Below, piece after piece: positions 26,701-34,644 of a stretch of DNA of 64,000 nucleotides. Made by a program: the position numbers and the translations under genes. Each line of letters opens with the position of its first letter. Position 1 is the stretch's first letter. The stretch is from NCBI RefSeq assembly GCF_046035435.1, contig NZ_JBFNFH010000001.1. One strand, given 5' to 3'. The stretch is from Helcococcus bovis. GTDB lineage: Bacteria > Bacillota > Clostridia > Tissierellales > Peptoniphilaceae. The notes under the pieces were generated by a model that was not told the DNA's origin, searched no databases, and saw only the letters and a list, made by a program, of their open reading frames with translations.

Positions 26701-27868
26701 AAGAATCATACCATGAAATCTTTAAATCACGCCCTAATTCTTTTGCTCTTTGTTTCATTTGAAGGAAAAATTCTCTCATTTCACTAATTTTACCATTCAG
26801 TTGCCAACCAGCAACTTCCTGATTCATAAAATATCCATCAAAACCATAGTGAACTGCTATTTCTGCTAATTTATCAGCATTTGGATATCTTCCTGTTTTC
26901 TGATCTTTTTTTATAAATTCTAAAAAGTTTTTCATTGCTTGAGGATTTCCATCAAAATTATCAAAATATAAGTTACCATGAATTCTTGAACCATTTCTGT
27001 GTGCAGCATCTATTACATCGGGTGTAGGAACTGGTCCTTCCCAAAATACTATATCACTTACATATTGGTATTTATCAAAATTATTTACATTAAAATCTTT
27101 ACTTCCAGCTGCAGATGCATCTGTCTTCTTATTTCCAATGAATGATGTTAATGGAAGTATCATAGCTTCTTCACTTGCATACTCATTTACAGCTTTTCCT
27201 TTTTCTGTTTTAGCTACATCCCTAACACTTGCTTTATTTATATCATCATTAGGTCTTTCATCTGGTTTCCAGCTCTTTTCAATATCTTCATACGAAAAAA
27301 CAACTGGTTTTGGATCTAAAGATTGTCTTTTACTAACTTTATCCCCAATTTCTTCAACAATTTCTTCTTCTGTCTTATTTTCTTTAGCTTTTTCTTCTTC
27401 CGATTTTTCTCCAACAAGTTTATCCATTAAATTTTTACTTTTTATTTCTTCTTTTTTAACTTCTTTTAGATTTTCTATCTTTTCTTCCGTTTTTGAATCA
27501 TCAACTTTTTCTTCTGTAACAGCATTTTTTAATTCTTCAGGATCTTTTTGTTCAACTACATTTTCAACAGCTTTGTCTTTCAGATCTTTATTCAATTCTT
27601 CTTTTTCAGCTATTTCTAATTTATATAATTCTTCTTCTGTTAGATCTCCTTCTTGCTCTTCATCTTCAATTGCTTCATCTTGAGCTTGTTCTACTACCGC
27701 TGTTGGTGATGGTGTTTCGCCTTCTGCTAGTACACTTGTTCCTGGTAACAATACCAACGCACCTAGTACACATGATACAAGTCCTATTGATAATTTTCTC
27801 ATGCCATATTTTAACTTTTTATTTCCAAGAGTTTTCTTTTCTTTTAAAAAGTTTTTCATTTTATCCAT
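23768..27868 (-). CDS. Cell-wall endo-beta-N-acetylglucosaminidase, GH85 (EndoD-like)
   Basis: Surface glycosidase of 1366 aa predicted to cut the chitobiose core of N-glycans. A YSIRK-type signal peptide (YGMRKLSIGLVSCVLG, residues 21-36) precedes a long Glu/Lys-rich segment (about 60-180). The GH85 barrel then carries the catalytic pair Asn349/Glu351 in FDGYFMNQEVAGW. Galactose-binding and Fn3-like modules follow, then a Lys/Glu-rich coiled coil (about 1125-1190), a Pro/Thr linker and an X2-like domain (near 1225-1315). The tail NPETADAG + hydrophobic helix + KRRKNK is a sortase-type sorting signal with N in place of the usual L. The ATG at 27868 is preferred because AGGAGG directly precedes it. 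Confidence 0.92.
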   Translation of the reverse strand: MDKMKNFLKEKKTLGNKKLKYGMRKLSIGLVSCVLGALVLLPGTSVLAEGETPSPTAVVEQAQDEAIEDEEQEGDLTEEELYKLEIAEKEELNKDLKDKAVENVVEQKDPEELKNAVTEEKVDDSKTEEKIENLKEVKKEEIKSKNLMDKLVGEKSEEEKAKENKTEEEIVEEIGDKVSKRQSLDPKPVVFSYEDIEKSWKPDERPNDDINKASVRDVAKTEKGKAVNEYASEEAMILPLTSFIGNKKTDASAAGSKDFNVNNFDKYQYVSDIVFWEGPVPTPDVIDAAHRNGSRIHGNLYFDNFDGNPQAMKNFLEFIKKDQKTGRYPNADKLAEIAVHYGFDGYFMNQEVAGWQLNGKISEMREFFLQMKQRAKELGRDLKISWYDSWGDQEGGHNFKNRIGSDNDDLLKPDKEGRYAVDYFFINFNWAGNTSGTVAHMKSIGRSEFDAIAGYEMQKDVRLSNKSSRQDMLGKDKKLRISIGLYHSDNVNGLAKTEDDIHKVINEFWTGSAGDPTKIDDNATYNGMARYVVDRTTILSPELYTRFSRGNGHKWFTNGVETSSDNWNNRSIQDVLPTWTWWNKSELAEEDELKADYDYKDAYNGGSSIKLEGKLKKGSKQDLRLFSTKFDPTKDTEVTFVYKGGKGSDIELGISTNEDHLKSEFKYLKPTVVESNGWNIAKVSLADLVGQKIYALSIKVDGKEEVENYKLNIGEFSITDKKEKNIESPKNIKEVERVINSGINAELILKFDKVKDAKYYDIYRRTKDGEKWLSSSSSSIIYIPELERELDSDSTIQHLSVYAIGKDGQKSDAGDFVFNWGILANDTEPEHEKAKDINREAKMTDADGPKDQDKWKLINGTMVGLEDKWEDNTYNSQASLAFESPKTVVRWAVNHAGFLESQNDGKMNSSDFALEYKDLKTGDWKEAKRIKNNIYHRTDEILEKPITAKEWRLKVYNGDNGSPWKATRIYGWEMYEALDEYSENVPMSRAEAVHVKDDRFVVKFNVPTRPFAKKFFAPEPNKTVYLYKDRELKNKLAEGILGEDGKLVFDNIRLQDSKGIIYYVSKVGDKKLSNRLAIQYYNPEKLRQEKWDTIKNAMSGLSQGLDDSKNKKDDFERERQLAIIADKKDREKLEKEEQARSDAFERQAEEAKKVEESKKDKEISSKEITVPGTDKDVIVTPAPSRTVPTVTPIPGTSGSGLVEKELPEFQYGENQVFVKGSGKQLEVKVESPLASFKEARVDSVVVDPSNYKLKSGSTIFTLKNAYLETLALGKHKLDLVFAESDEYKASVLTTKFTVVEAVKGKSDAEVTKPQQDVKENVSGQPVENANKTSHNPETADAGIASYLAMTGLSAAALAVMKRRKNK

Positions 27869-27962
27869 TATTCCTCCTATTTTTATTTATGTTATCGATG
27901 TCATTATATTCCATATTTTAAAGAACGTAATACCAAAATTCTTATAAAATTTTTACAAATAA

Positions 27963-27976
27963 TGAAATTGCTTTCA
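27963..27976. promoter_or_regulatory. Candidate CcpA catabolite-response (cre) site upstream of the GH85 gene
   Basis: TGAAATTGCTTTCA matches 12 of 14 positions of the palindromic cre form TGAAAGCGCTTTCA. It is about 95 bases before the start codon, upstream of a plausible -10 (TATAAT at 27908-27903). The central CG is TG, so binding is uncertain. The rest of 27869-28115 is AT-rich with no gene. Confidence 0.45.
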
Positions 27977-28115
27977 TTTTTAATATTAAAAAAAACGGTG
28001 TCATAATTGAAAAAACTATTTAATATACTTTTTAACAATTTTATTAAATTTATATATATTTTTTTTACATTGCATTATAAAATTTTAATTTTTTTTAATA
28101 TTTTAAATATAAAAA

Positions 28116-28146
28116 AGACATGAATAAAATTTATTCACATCTTTAA
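28116..28146 (-). terminator. Terminator after secA
   Basis: A 15-bp stem (arms 28116-28130 and 28132-28146, two G-T pairs, essentially no loop base left over) is followed by TTTTTT on the minus strand, 20 bases past the secA stop. Confidence 0.82.
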
Positions 28147-28165
28147 TATCTATCATATTTTCATA

Positions 28166-30901
28166 CTATTCATTTTTTCCATGACAGTTTTTATATTTCT
28201 TACCTGACCCACATGGACACAAGTCATTTCTACCAACTTTTCTTGAAACTGTTCTTTGTCTTGGTGTTTCATCTGGAGCACCTTCTAAAGATTCTTTTTC
28301 TGCTCTAGCAACTTTTTCTCTTTCAAGTTTTGATTCAGCTTCAACCCTAAATAGGAATCTTATGGTATCTTCTCTAATTGAATGATTTAATTCATTAAAC
28401 ATTTCATAACCTTCATTAGCATATGCCCTAACTGGATCTTCATTACCAATAGCTCTAGCACCAATGTTTTGTTTTAATTGATCCATAGCATCTATATGGT
28501 CCATCCATTTTTGGTCAACAACTTTAAGAAGAATTATTCTTTCAATTTCTCTCATTTGTTCAGAACCAATGTTTTCTTCTTTTATCTCATATACTAACTT
28601 CGCAATATTTAATAAATCAACTTTTAACTTTTCTACAGAAGTTAATTCTATTGAACTCCATTTATTAGCCGGTACACAAATATCAGCTAAATAGTTTTTT
28701 AATCCAACTATTTCCCATTCTGATTTCTTTGTTGAAGAATTGCAGAATAAATCAACAGCATCATTTATTACTGTTTCTAACATGGACATGATACTTTCTT
28801 TAATATTATCTCCATTTAAAACTGCATTTCTTTCCCCATAAATTACTTCTCTTTGTTTATTCATAACATTATCATATTCTAGAACTCTTTTTCTTGTTGC
28901 AAAGTTGTTTGCTTCAACTCTTGCCTGAGCTCTTTGAATTGCTTTTGATAATATACCGGCTTCAATTGGTTCATCTTCTGGGAAAGATGTGAATCTCTTC
29001 AACGCTTGCCCGCCAAATAGTCTCATCAAATCATCTTCTAATGATACAAAGAATCTCGATCTACCTGGATCACCTTGACGTCCAGCACGCCCTCTCAATT
29101 GGTTATCAATACGTCTAGATTCGTGTCTTTCTGTACCAATTATCAATAGCCCACCTGCTTCAAGTACTTTTTTAGCATTTTCATCTGTTTTTTCTTTAAA
29201 TTGTTTTTTCAATTCAGCAAATGTTTTTCTAGCTTCAATTATTTCTTCATCTGATGTTTCAGCAAAACCATCTGCCTCATCTATTAGATATTCTTCTATA
29301 CCCCTTTTTCTCATTTCAGCTTTTGCCATATACTCTGGATTACCCCCTAACACAATATCGGTACCTCTACCTGCCATGTTAGTTGCAATTGTAATTTTCC
29401 CAAATTCACCAGCTTGAGCAACAATTTCAGCTTCTCTAGCATGTTGTTTAGCATTAAGCACTTCATGAGGTATTCTTTGTTTCTTTAATAAACTTGATAA
29501 ATATTCTGATTTTTCAATAGACACTGTACCTACTAAGATAGGTTGGCCTGTTGCATGAGCTTTTTTTATTTCTTCTACAACAGCATTGAATTTTGCTTTT
29601 TCATTTACATAAACTCTATCATTTTCATCTATTCTTATAACAGGTTTATTTGTAGGTGCTTCTATAACATCTGAATTATAAATTTGTGCAAATTCATCTT
29701 TTTCAGTCATAGCAGTCCCAGTCATACCAGCTAATTTATCATACATTCTAAAGAAGTTTTGGAATGTAACTGTTGCAAGTGTTTTTTGTTCACTCTTAAT
29801 ATTTACTCCTTCTTTAGCTTCTAAAGCTTGATGTAATCCATCAGAGTATCTTCTACCTTGCATAATACGTCCTGTAAATTCATCAACTATTAAAATTTCA
29901 TCGTCTTTTACAACGTAGTCAATATCATTATGCATTGTATTTCTAGCTTTTAACGCTTGATTAATGTGATGAGCTAATTCCATATTTTCAGCATCTGACA
30001 AGTTTTCAATTCCAAAGAATTTTTCAGCTTTATCTGTACCTTGTTCAGTAAGTGTTGCAGATTTTCTCTTTTCATCTACTACAAAGTCTACAGTTTCTAA
30101 TTCGACATCTTCTAAAAGCATATCTAATTTATTTTTTTCTGTTTCTTCAGGATCTAAAATTCTTCCTTCTAGAGTCTTAACAAATGTATCAGCTTTTAAA
30201 TACATATCTGTAGATTCTTCACCTTGTCCAGAGATAATAAGTGGAGTTCTAGCTTCATCGATTAAGATTGAATCAACCTCATCGACTATTGCATAGTGCA
30301 ATCCCCTTTGAACTGTATCTTCTTTATAGATTTCCATATTATCTCTTAAATAGTCAAAACCTAGTTGATTATTTGTAGCATAAGTAATATCAGCATTATA
30401 TGCTTCTTGTCTTTCTCTTTGTGTTAATCCATAAAGTATACATCCAACTGATAAACCTAGGAATCTATATACCTTACCCATCCAATCTTTATCACGTTCT
30501 GCTAGGTAATCATTAACAGTAACAACATGTACCCCTTTACCTTCTAATGCATTTAGATATGCTGGTAATGTAGCTACTAAAGTTTTACCTTCCCCTGTCT
30601 TCATTTCAGAGATACTTCCTTGGTGTAATATCATCCCTCCAATTAATTGAACTGGATAATGCTTCATACCTAAGACTCTCCAAGATGCTTCTCTAACAGT
30701 TGCAAATGCTTCAACTAAAATATCATCCAGAGTTTCCCCATTTTGTAATCTATTTTTAAATTCTTCTGTTTTATTTTTTAATTGTTCATCTGTTAATTTT
30801 GAATATTCTTCTTCTAGCGCTAAAATTTGATCAACTTTTGGCTGTAATTTACTTATTTCTTTTTCACTAAAAGATTTGAAAATTTTTCTCAAAAAACTCA
30901 T
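28166..30901 (-). CDS. secA: Preprotein translocase ATPase SecA
   Basis: Motor of the Sec export pathway, acting at the SecYEG channel. The 911-aa protein has the DEAD-type Walker A MKTGEGKT (residues 100-107), IVDEVDSILIDEARTPLI, a preprotein cross-linking domain, second nucleotide domain motifs (GRGTDIVLGG, RGRAGRQGDPG), helical scaffold and wing domains, and a C-terminal zinc/SecB-binding tail GRNDLCPCGSGKKYKNCHG. An AAAGGA ribosome site precedes the ATG. It is separated from hpf by a terminator, so it likely has its own promoter. Only this SecA is seen in the window; the surface proteins nearby are expected substrates. Confidence 0.98.
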   Translation of the reverse strand: MSFLRKIFKSFSEKEISKLQPKVDQILALEEEYSKLTDEQLKNKTEEFKNRLQNGETLDDILVEAFATVREASWRVLGMKHYPVQLIGGMILHQGSISEMKTGEGKTLVATLPAYLNALEGKGVHVVTVNDYLAERDKDWMGKVYRFLGLSVGCILYGLTQRERQEAYNADITYATNNQLGFDYLRDNMEIYKEDTVQRGLHYAIVDEVDSILIDEARTPLIISGQGEESTDMYLKADTFVKTLEGRILDPEETEKNKLDMLLEDVELETVDFVVDEKRKSATLTEQGTDKAEKFFGIENLSDAENMELAHHINQALKARNTMHNDIDYVVKDDEILIVDEFTGRIMQGRRYSDGLHQALEAKEGVNIKSEQKTLATVTFQNFFRMYDKLAGMTGTAMTEKDEFAQIYNSDVIEAPTNKPVIRIDENDRVYVNEKAKFNAVVEEIKKAHATGQPILVGTVSIEKSEYLSSLLKKQRIPHEVLNAKQHAREAEIVAQAGEFGKITIATNMAGRGTDIVLGGNPEYMAKAEMRKRGIEEYLIDEADGFAETSDEEIIEARKTFAELKKQFKEKTDENAKKVLEAGGLLIIGTERHESRRIDNQLRGRAGRQGDPGRSRFFVSLEDDLMRLFGGQALKRFTSFPEDEPIEAGILSKAIQRAQARVEANNFATRKRVLEYDNVMNKQREVIYGERNAVLNGDNIKESIMSMLETVINDAVDLFCNSSTKKSEWEIVGLKNYLADICVPANKWSSIELTSVEKLKVDLLNIAKLVYEIKEENIGSEQMREIERIILLKVVDQKWMDHIDAMDQLKQNIGARAIGNEDPVRAYANEGYEMFNELNHSIREDTIRFLFRVEAESKLEREKVARAEKESLEGAPDETPRQRTVSRKVGRNDLCPCGSGKKYKNCHGKNE

Positions 30902-30973
30902 TAGTATTTTCCTTTCATTTTTTTTCTACAATCCGTATTATTATATCATAATAAGGTTAAATACACAAAAAAA

Positions 30974-31002
30974 GTTGATGAAAGATTTAATCTTCCATCA
31001 AC
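30974..31002 (-). terminator. Terminator after hpf
   Basis: Stem GTTGATG (30974-30980) / CATCAAC (30996-31002) extends inward through AAGAT/ATCTT. Seven T follow on the minus strand. Confidence 0.92.
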
Positions 31003-31015
31003 AATAAAAAATATA

Positions 31016-31549
31016 TCAATTTTGTTCTATCAATCCATAGTTGCCATCATTTCTTTTATATACAACAGATACCTTTTCAGTTTCTGCATCTTGATATACG
31101 AAGAAATCATGTCCTAAAAGATTCATTTGCATTATTGCATCTTCTATAAACATTGGTTTTAATCCTATTTTTTTTGTTTTCACAACTTTTGGAAATTCAT
31201 CTTCCGCAACCGTTGATTCATCGGAAGGTATTTCGTCATATCTAATTGATTCTCCAGAATTTCTTGTTTGTAATTTAGTTTTATATTTTCTTATTTGTCT
31301 TTCTAATGACTCGATAATTCTATCAACTGAAGACAACATATCATCTGAAGTTTCTTCTGCTCTTAAAATAGTTCCTTTTTTCAACCATATTGTAATTTCT
31401 GCTGTTTTGAAATTACCATGATTTGAAAATGAAGCTTTTGCCTCAATATCACTATCGAAGAATTTATCTATTCTTCTTAATTTTTTATCAACTTCTTCCT
31501 TGAAGTTATCTCGAACAGTTATATTTTTCCCAACATATTGAACTTTCAT
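31016..31549 (-). CDS. hpf: Ribosome hibernation promoting factor, long form
   Basis: Binds the 30S decoding region and dimerises ribosomes to 100S particles in stationary phase. The 177-aa length is the long (HPF-long/YvyD) form. Residues 1-100 are the S30AE domain (MKVQYVGKNITVRDNFKEEV), then a charged linker, and a C-terminal dimerisation domain about 120-177 (KPMFIEDAIMQMNLLGHDFF, VVYKRNDGNYGLIE). The ATG has a GGAGG ribosome site. A sigma-B-like promoter is visible upstream. It is a single-gene unit. Confidence 0.95.
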   Translation of the reverse strand: MKVQYVGKNITVRDNFKEEVDKKLRRIDKFFDSDIEAKASFSNHGNFKTAEITIWLKKGTILRAEETSDDMLSSVDRIIESLERQIRKYKTKLQTRNSGESIRYDEIPSDESTVAEDEFPKVVKTKKIGLKPMFIEDAIMQMNLLGHDFFVYQDAETEKVSVVYKRNDGNYGLIEQN

Positions 31550-31581
31550 ATGTTACCTCCTACTTTTTTGTTATTATCTAT

Positions 31582-31606
31582 ATACCCTTTATAATAAAAA
31601 AATAAC
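31582..31606 (-). promoter_or_regulatory. Sigma-B-like promoter candidate for hpf
   Basis: On the minus strand, GTTATT (31606-31601) is followed by a 13-bp spacer and GGGTAT (31587-31582), close to the Bacillus sigma-B pattern GTTTAA-N12-15-GGGTAT. It ends 33 bases before the hpf ATG. In Bacillus the orthologue is stress-controlled. Whether this organism has sigma-B cannot be told from the window. Confidence 0.4.
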
Positions 31607-31617
31607 AAAATAAAAAA

Positions 31618-31656
31618 AAAATAATCACTAAAGTTATCCACAATAGTGATTATTTT
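31618..31656. terminator. Terminator with a DnaA box in its loop
   Basis: Arms AATAATCACTA (ending 31630) and TAGTGATTATT (31644-31654) have T-runs on both sides, so it can end transcription either way; it presumably closes the htrA transcript. The loop contains a perfect TTATCCACA. Confidence 0.8.
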
Positions 31657-31810
31657 TCACTGAATTTAACTTCAGCAACCAATATTTATTTTTTTATATA
31701 AATATTATATAAAGTTATCAACATTATCCACTTATTTTATTAAAATCAGGTTGATAACTTAAATCTAGAAAATATATTTTGAGGAGAAGTTGTGTCTAAA
31801 TTGTTGATAA
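31634..31810. promoter_or_regulatory. Cluster of six DnaA-box-like 9-mers
   Basis: Sites are TTATCCACA at 31634 (+), TTATCAACA at 31715 (+), TTATCCACT at 31724 (+, abutting the previous site), TTATCAACC at 31757-31749 (-), TTAGACACA at 31799-31791 (-, one mismatch), and TTATCAACA at 31810-31802 (-). A very AT-rich stretch (31680-31712) lies between the first and second sites. Plus-facing sites are on the left and minus-facing on the right. The 302-bp htrA-hpf gap contains nothing else recognisable apart from the hpf promoter and the hairpin. Confidence 0.65.
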
Positions 31811-31851
31811 CTTTATTCGACTAATATTTATAAACTATCTCTAGAAAATTT

Positions 31852-33216
31852 TTAAGCGTTTGGTTTATTCCCCTTAAAAATTATATTTAAATCAATTTTA
31901 CGAGAATCTCTTAATACCTTAATTTTAACTTTATCTCCAACTTTATATTGCAATAAAGCTTGTTTTAATGAATTCATAGATTCTACGTTTTTATCATTTA
32001 TGGATAGAATTACATCATCTACTTTAATACCACCTTCGTCGGCTGAGGTGTCTGGAATTACTTCAGTAATATAAACTCCTTTATCCACTCCTAGGTCATA
32101 ATTAGATGTATATTGAATATAATTAATCAAATCAATCCCTCTAATTCCCAATACGATTGGACTAAAGTTTCCATCTTTTATTACACTATCCACTATAGAT
32201 TTTGCTGTATTTATTGGTATTGCAAAACCTATTCCATCTGTTTGTCCAGCTTTAGCAGTATTAATCCCTATTAATTGCCCCTTATCATTTAATAAGGCAC
32301 CACCACTATTACCAGAATTTATTGAAGCATCTGTTTGAATTAAACCGTTCATTATTAGACCATTTTCCATTGTGATTGATCTATTTAATCCTGAAATGTA
32401 TCCTGAAGTTAGTGTTGATTGCAAATTTAATCCTACTGGATTTCCAATAGCAATTGCTTTATCACCAATACTTATTTCATCAGAATTACCAAATTCTACA
32501 GCTTGCAAGCCTTTTTTATCTACTTTAATTATACTTAAATCCAATGTCTCATCTTTCCAAACCACTCTTGCATTAGCATGATCATCATTTGAAAAAATTA
32601 CATTAATTTCTGTAGGATTATTTTGAACCACATGAGCATTAGTTAAAATGTATCCATTTTCACTAACAATTACACCAGATCCTATTCCTTCACCTTTCAA
32701 TGTTTTTCCAAATAGACTTCTTTTTCCTTCAAATTTTGTATTTATACCAACAACTGAAGGTATCGCCTTTTTTGCTACTGCATTTTCCACGCTAATTTCT
32801 GATTTTTTTGAAATATTAACCGTTTGAATATTTTTAGTAGGTGTTTTTTCAGTTTTATTAAAATATCCCATTGTATATGGACCGACAAAAGATCCAATAA
32901 CTGATCCAACTAAAACTAGAGCCATAGCTTTTACAAAACCAAATCTAGGTTTACTTTTTCTAATTTGTTCATTAACATATGCTTTGTCAGCATATTCAAA
33001 ATTCCCTCTATTACTTTGGGATCTAAAAAATACATTTTCTTTATATTTTCTATTGCCTATAGTATTTGAAAATTCAAAATTACTTTTAGAACTTTCTCCT
33101 TCTTTTTTATAATCTGAGAAATTATTTGCTTCTGAAGTATCAAGAGTAATATTTTCTTCATTATTATCATTTTTATTTAACCAATCGTTAAATTCATCAT
33201 TATAATTATCTTTCAT
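31852..33216 (-). CDS. htrA: Membrane-tethered HtrA/DegP serine protease
   Basis: Quality-control protease acting outside the membrane, 454 aa. A polar cytoplasmic N-terminus of about 90 residues precedes one membrane helix (about 93-118, VKAMALVLVGSVIGSFVG). The trypsin-like domain follows with catalytic His195 (LTNAHVV), Asp226 (TLDLSII) and Ser304 (GNSGGA). The C-terminus is a PDZ domain (VYITEVIPDTSADEGGIKVDDVIL). The long hydrophilic N-terminus resembles Bacillus HtrA/HtrB. It is transcribed alone. Its 3' flank is the DnaA-box cluster. Confidence 0.95.
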   Translation of the reverse strand: MKDNYNDEFNDWLNKNDNNEENITLDTSEANNFSDYKKEGESSKSNFEFSNTIGNRKYKENVFFRSQSNRGNFEYADKAYVNEQIRKSKPRFGFVKAMALVLVGSVIGSFVGPYTMGYFNKTEKTPTKNIQTVNISKKSEISVENAVAKKAIPSVVGINTKFEGKRSLFGKTLKGEGIGSGVIVSENGYILTNAHVVQNNPTEINVIFSNDDHANARVVWKDETLDLSIIKVDKKGLQAVEFGNSDEISIGDKAIAIGNPVGLNLQSTLTSGYISGLNRSITMENGLIMNGLIQTDASINSGNSGGALLNDKGQLIGINTAKAGQTDGIGFAIPINTAKSIVDSVIKDGNFSPIVLGIRGIDLINYIQYTSNYDLGVDKGVYITEVIPDTSADEGGIKVDDVILSINDKNVESMNSLKQALLQYKVGDKVKIKVLRDSRKIDLNIIFKGNKPNA

Positions 33217-33308
33217 GTTAACCTCCCATTTATTATCTATTTACATAATACATAAAATTTATATTTAAAATATGTAAAATTTGTTTAAAATGTGAAGATT
33301 TTTATAAA

Positions 33309-33360
33309 AAATAGGACATTTACAAATATACAATTAAGTAAATTTATAAAAGTCCTATTT
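33309..33360 (-). terminator. Terminator after the LCP gene
   Basis: Outer stem AAATAGGAC / GTCCTATTT and inner AAATTTAC/GTAAAT pairs are followed by a T-run on the minus strand, directly after the LCP stop codon. Confidence 0.8.
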
Positions 33361-33365
33361 ATATA

Positions 33366-34619
33366 TTAATTATTATTTTCAGTTTCAGAGCTTGTCTCTT
33401 TTTCAAAGTTTATATAAGTATTAGTTTTTACATATGTGTTTTTAACAACTTTATTTATTTCTTCTGTTACCTTAACTAAACTTTCTTTATTTGGAACCAT
33501 CATAGATAATCTATATCCCGGCATTGCATAAGAAGGCAAATCTAATGTATATTCTCCCATTAAAGTCTGAGACTTGACATCATAATTAGTTCTTGACACT
33601 AATTGATTTGCAGCTAAATCAACCAAAGATTTTGCAGAAAGATTTGTAACTACATTTTTTTCCATTATCTCTAAAAGACCATCTATATTTTTTAAAACTG
33701 AAGGTTGTGTAACTTTTTTAATTATGGCAGCTAAAAGTTTTTCTTGATTTTTTCCTCTACCAATATCTCCCTCTTCTAAAGAATATCTTTCTCTAACAAA
33801 TGCTATTGCATCTTGACCAGTTAAATGCACATTTCCTTTAGGATAAAATTTTTTATTTACACTAGCTGTAAATGGTTCATCAACATAGACATCTACTCCG
33901 CCCAATTCATCAACTATTCTAATAACAGAATCAAAGTTAACTCTTACAAAATATGGAATTTTGATTTCTAAAAATCTTTCCAATGTATGCAATGAACTCA
34001 TTACGCCATAATTTCCGGCATGCGTCAATTTATCATATTCATCATTTCCACCATCTGCAATTGGAAGATATGTATCTCTTGGAACGGACGTTAAAAGAAT
34101 TTTTCCATCATTTGGATTTACACTAGCAATGATATTTACATCAGATCTTGAGTTTTCACTTAAATCTCCCCCAACATCAATTCCTGAAATGTAAACATTA
34201 AAGGATTCTGCTGTATGGACATCCTTTGTCTCGAATTCTGTATTATTTTTATTATTTTTAGAATTTTGATTCATTTTTCTTATAGAGCTATCAAGTTTTA
34301 AATAATATATAGCAAAGATAGACATTACAGCTATTAACAATATCATAATTATTGAAACTATAAATCTTATTATCTTTTTATATTTTTTATTTTTTAGGAT
34401 GACTATAAACCCTAAAACATTTAATACCAAAATTGATGATATTACTATCACCTTCATTCTAGTATCAAATACATTATATCTAAATATAAATCCGACAAAA
34501 GCAATTGATATTATAAGGAAAAAAGATAATATTAATTTTGAAAATTCAAATTTTCTTTTATTTTTATCTTCTTCATTTTTTTCTGGATCTAAAATTTTTC
34601 TTTCTTCTAAATCATTCAT
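33366..34619 (-). CDS. LytR-CpsA-Psr family glycopolymer transferase
   Basis: LCP proteins attach teichoic acids or capsular glycopolymers to peptidoglycan on the outer face of the membrane. The 417-aa protein has three N-terminal membrane helices (about 24-45, 52-75 and 83-106) rather than the usual single one. The LCP domain then carries the conserved VPRDTYLPI, VDELGGVDVYV, FVRERYSLEEGDIGRGKNQ and lipid-binding arginines. It starts 25 bases after the ABC permease gene with a GAGGA ribosome site, so it is probably the last gene of that transcript. Confidence 0.92.
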   Translation of the reverse strand: MNDLEERKILDPEKNEEDKNKRKFEFSKLILSFFLIISIAFVGFIFRYNVFDTRMKVIVISSILVLNVLGFIVILKNKKYKKIIRFIVSIIMILLIAVMSIFAIYYLKLDSSIRKMNQNSKNNKNNTEFETKDVHTAESFNVYISGIDVGGDLSENSRSDVNIIASVNPNDGKILLTSVPRDTYLPIADGGNDEYDKLTHAGNYGVMSSLHTLERFLEIKIPYFVRVNFDSVIRIVDELGGVDVYVDEPFTASVNKKFYPKGNVHLTGQDAIAFVRERYSLEEGDIGRGKNQEKLLAAIIKKVTQPSVLKNIDGLLEIMEKNVVTNLSAKSLVDLAANQLVSRTNYDVKSQTLMGEYTLDLPSYAMPGYRLSMMVPNKESLVKVTEEINKVVKNTYVKTNTYINFEKETSSETENNN

Positions 34620-34644
34620 ATTAGTCCTCTTATCTATAGTTAAT

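Noticed and set aside
27138..27683. A 181-residue plus-strand reading frame inside the endoglycosidase gene
   Set aside because: It is a Ser/Phe-rich complement of the Lys/Glu-rich coding strand, has no good ribosome site and no recognisable domain.
31634..31810. Calling the DnaA-box cluster the chromosomal origin oriC
   Set aside because: Genes on both sides run the same direction, no dnaA/dnaN is adjacent and the strand bias does not switch here. It is reported only as a DnaA-binding cluster.
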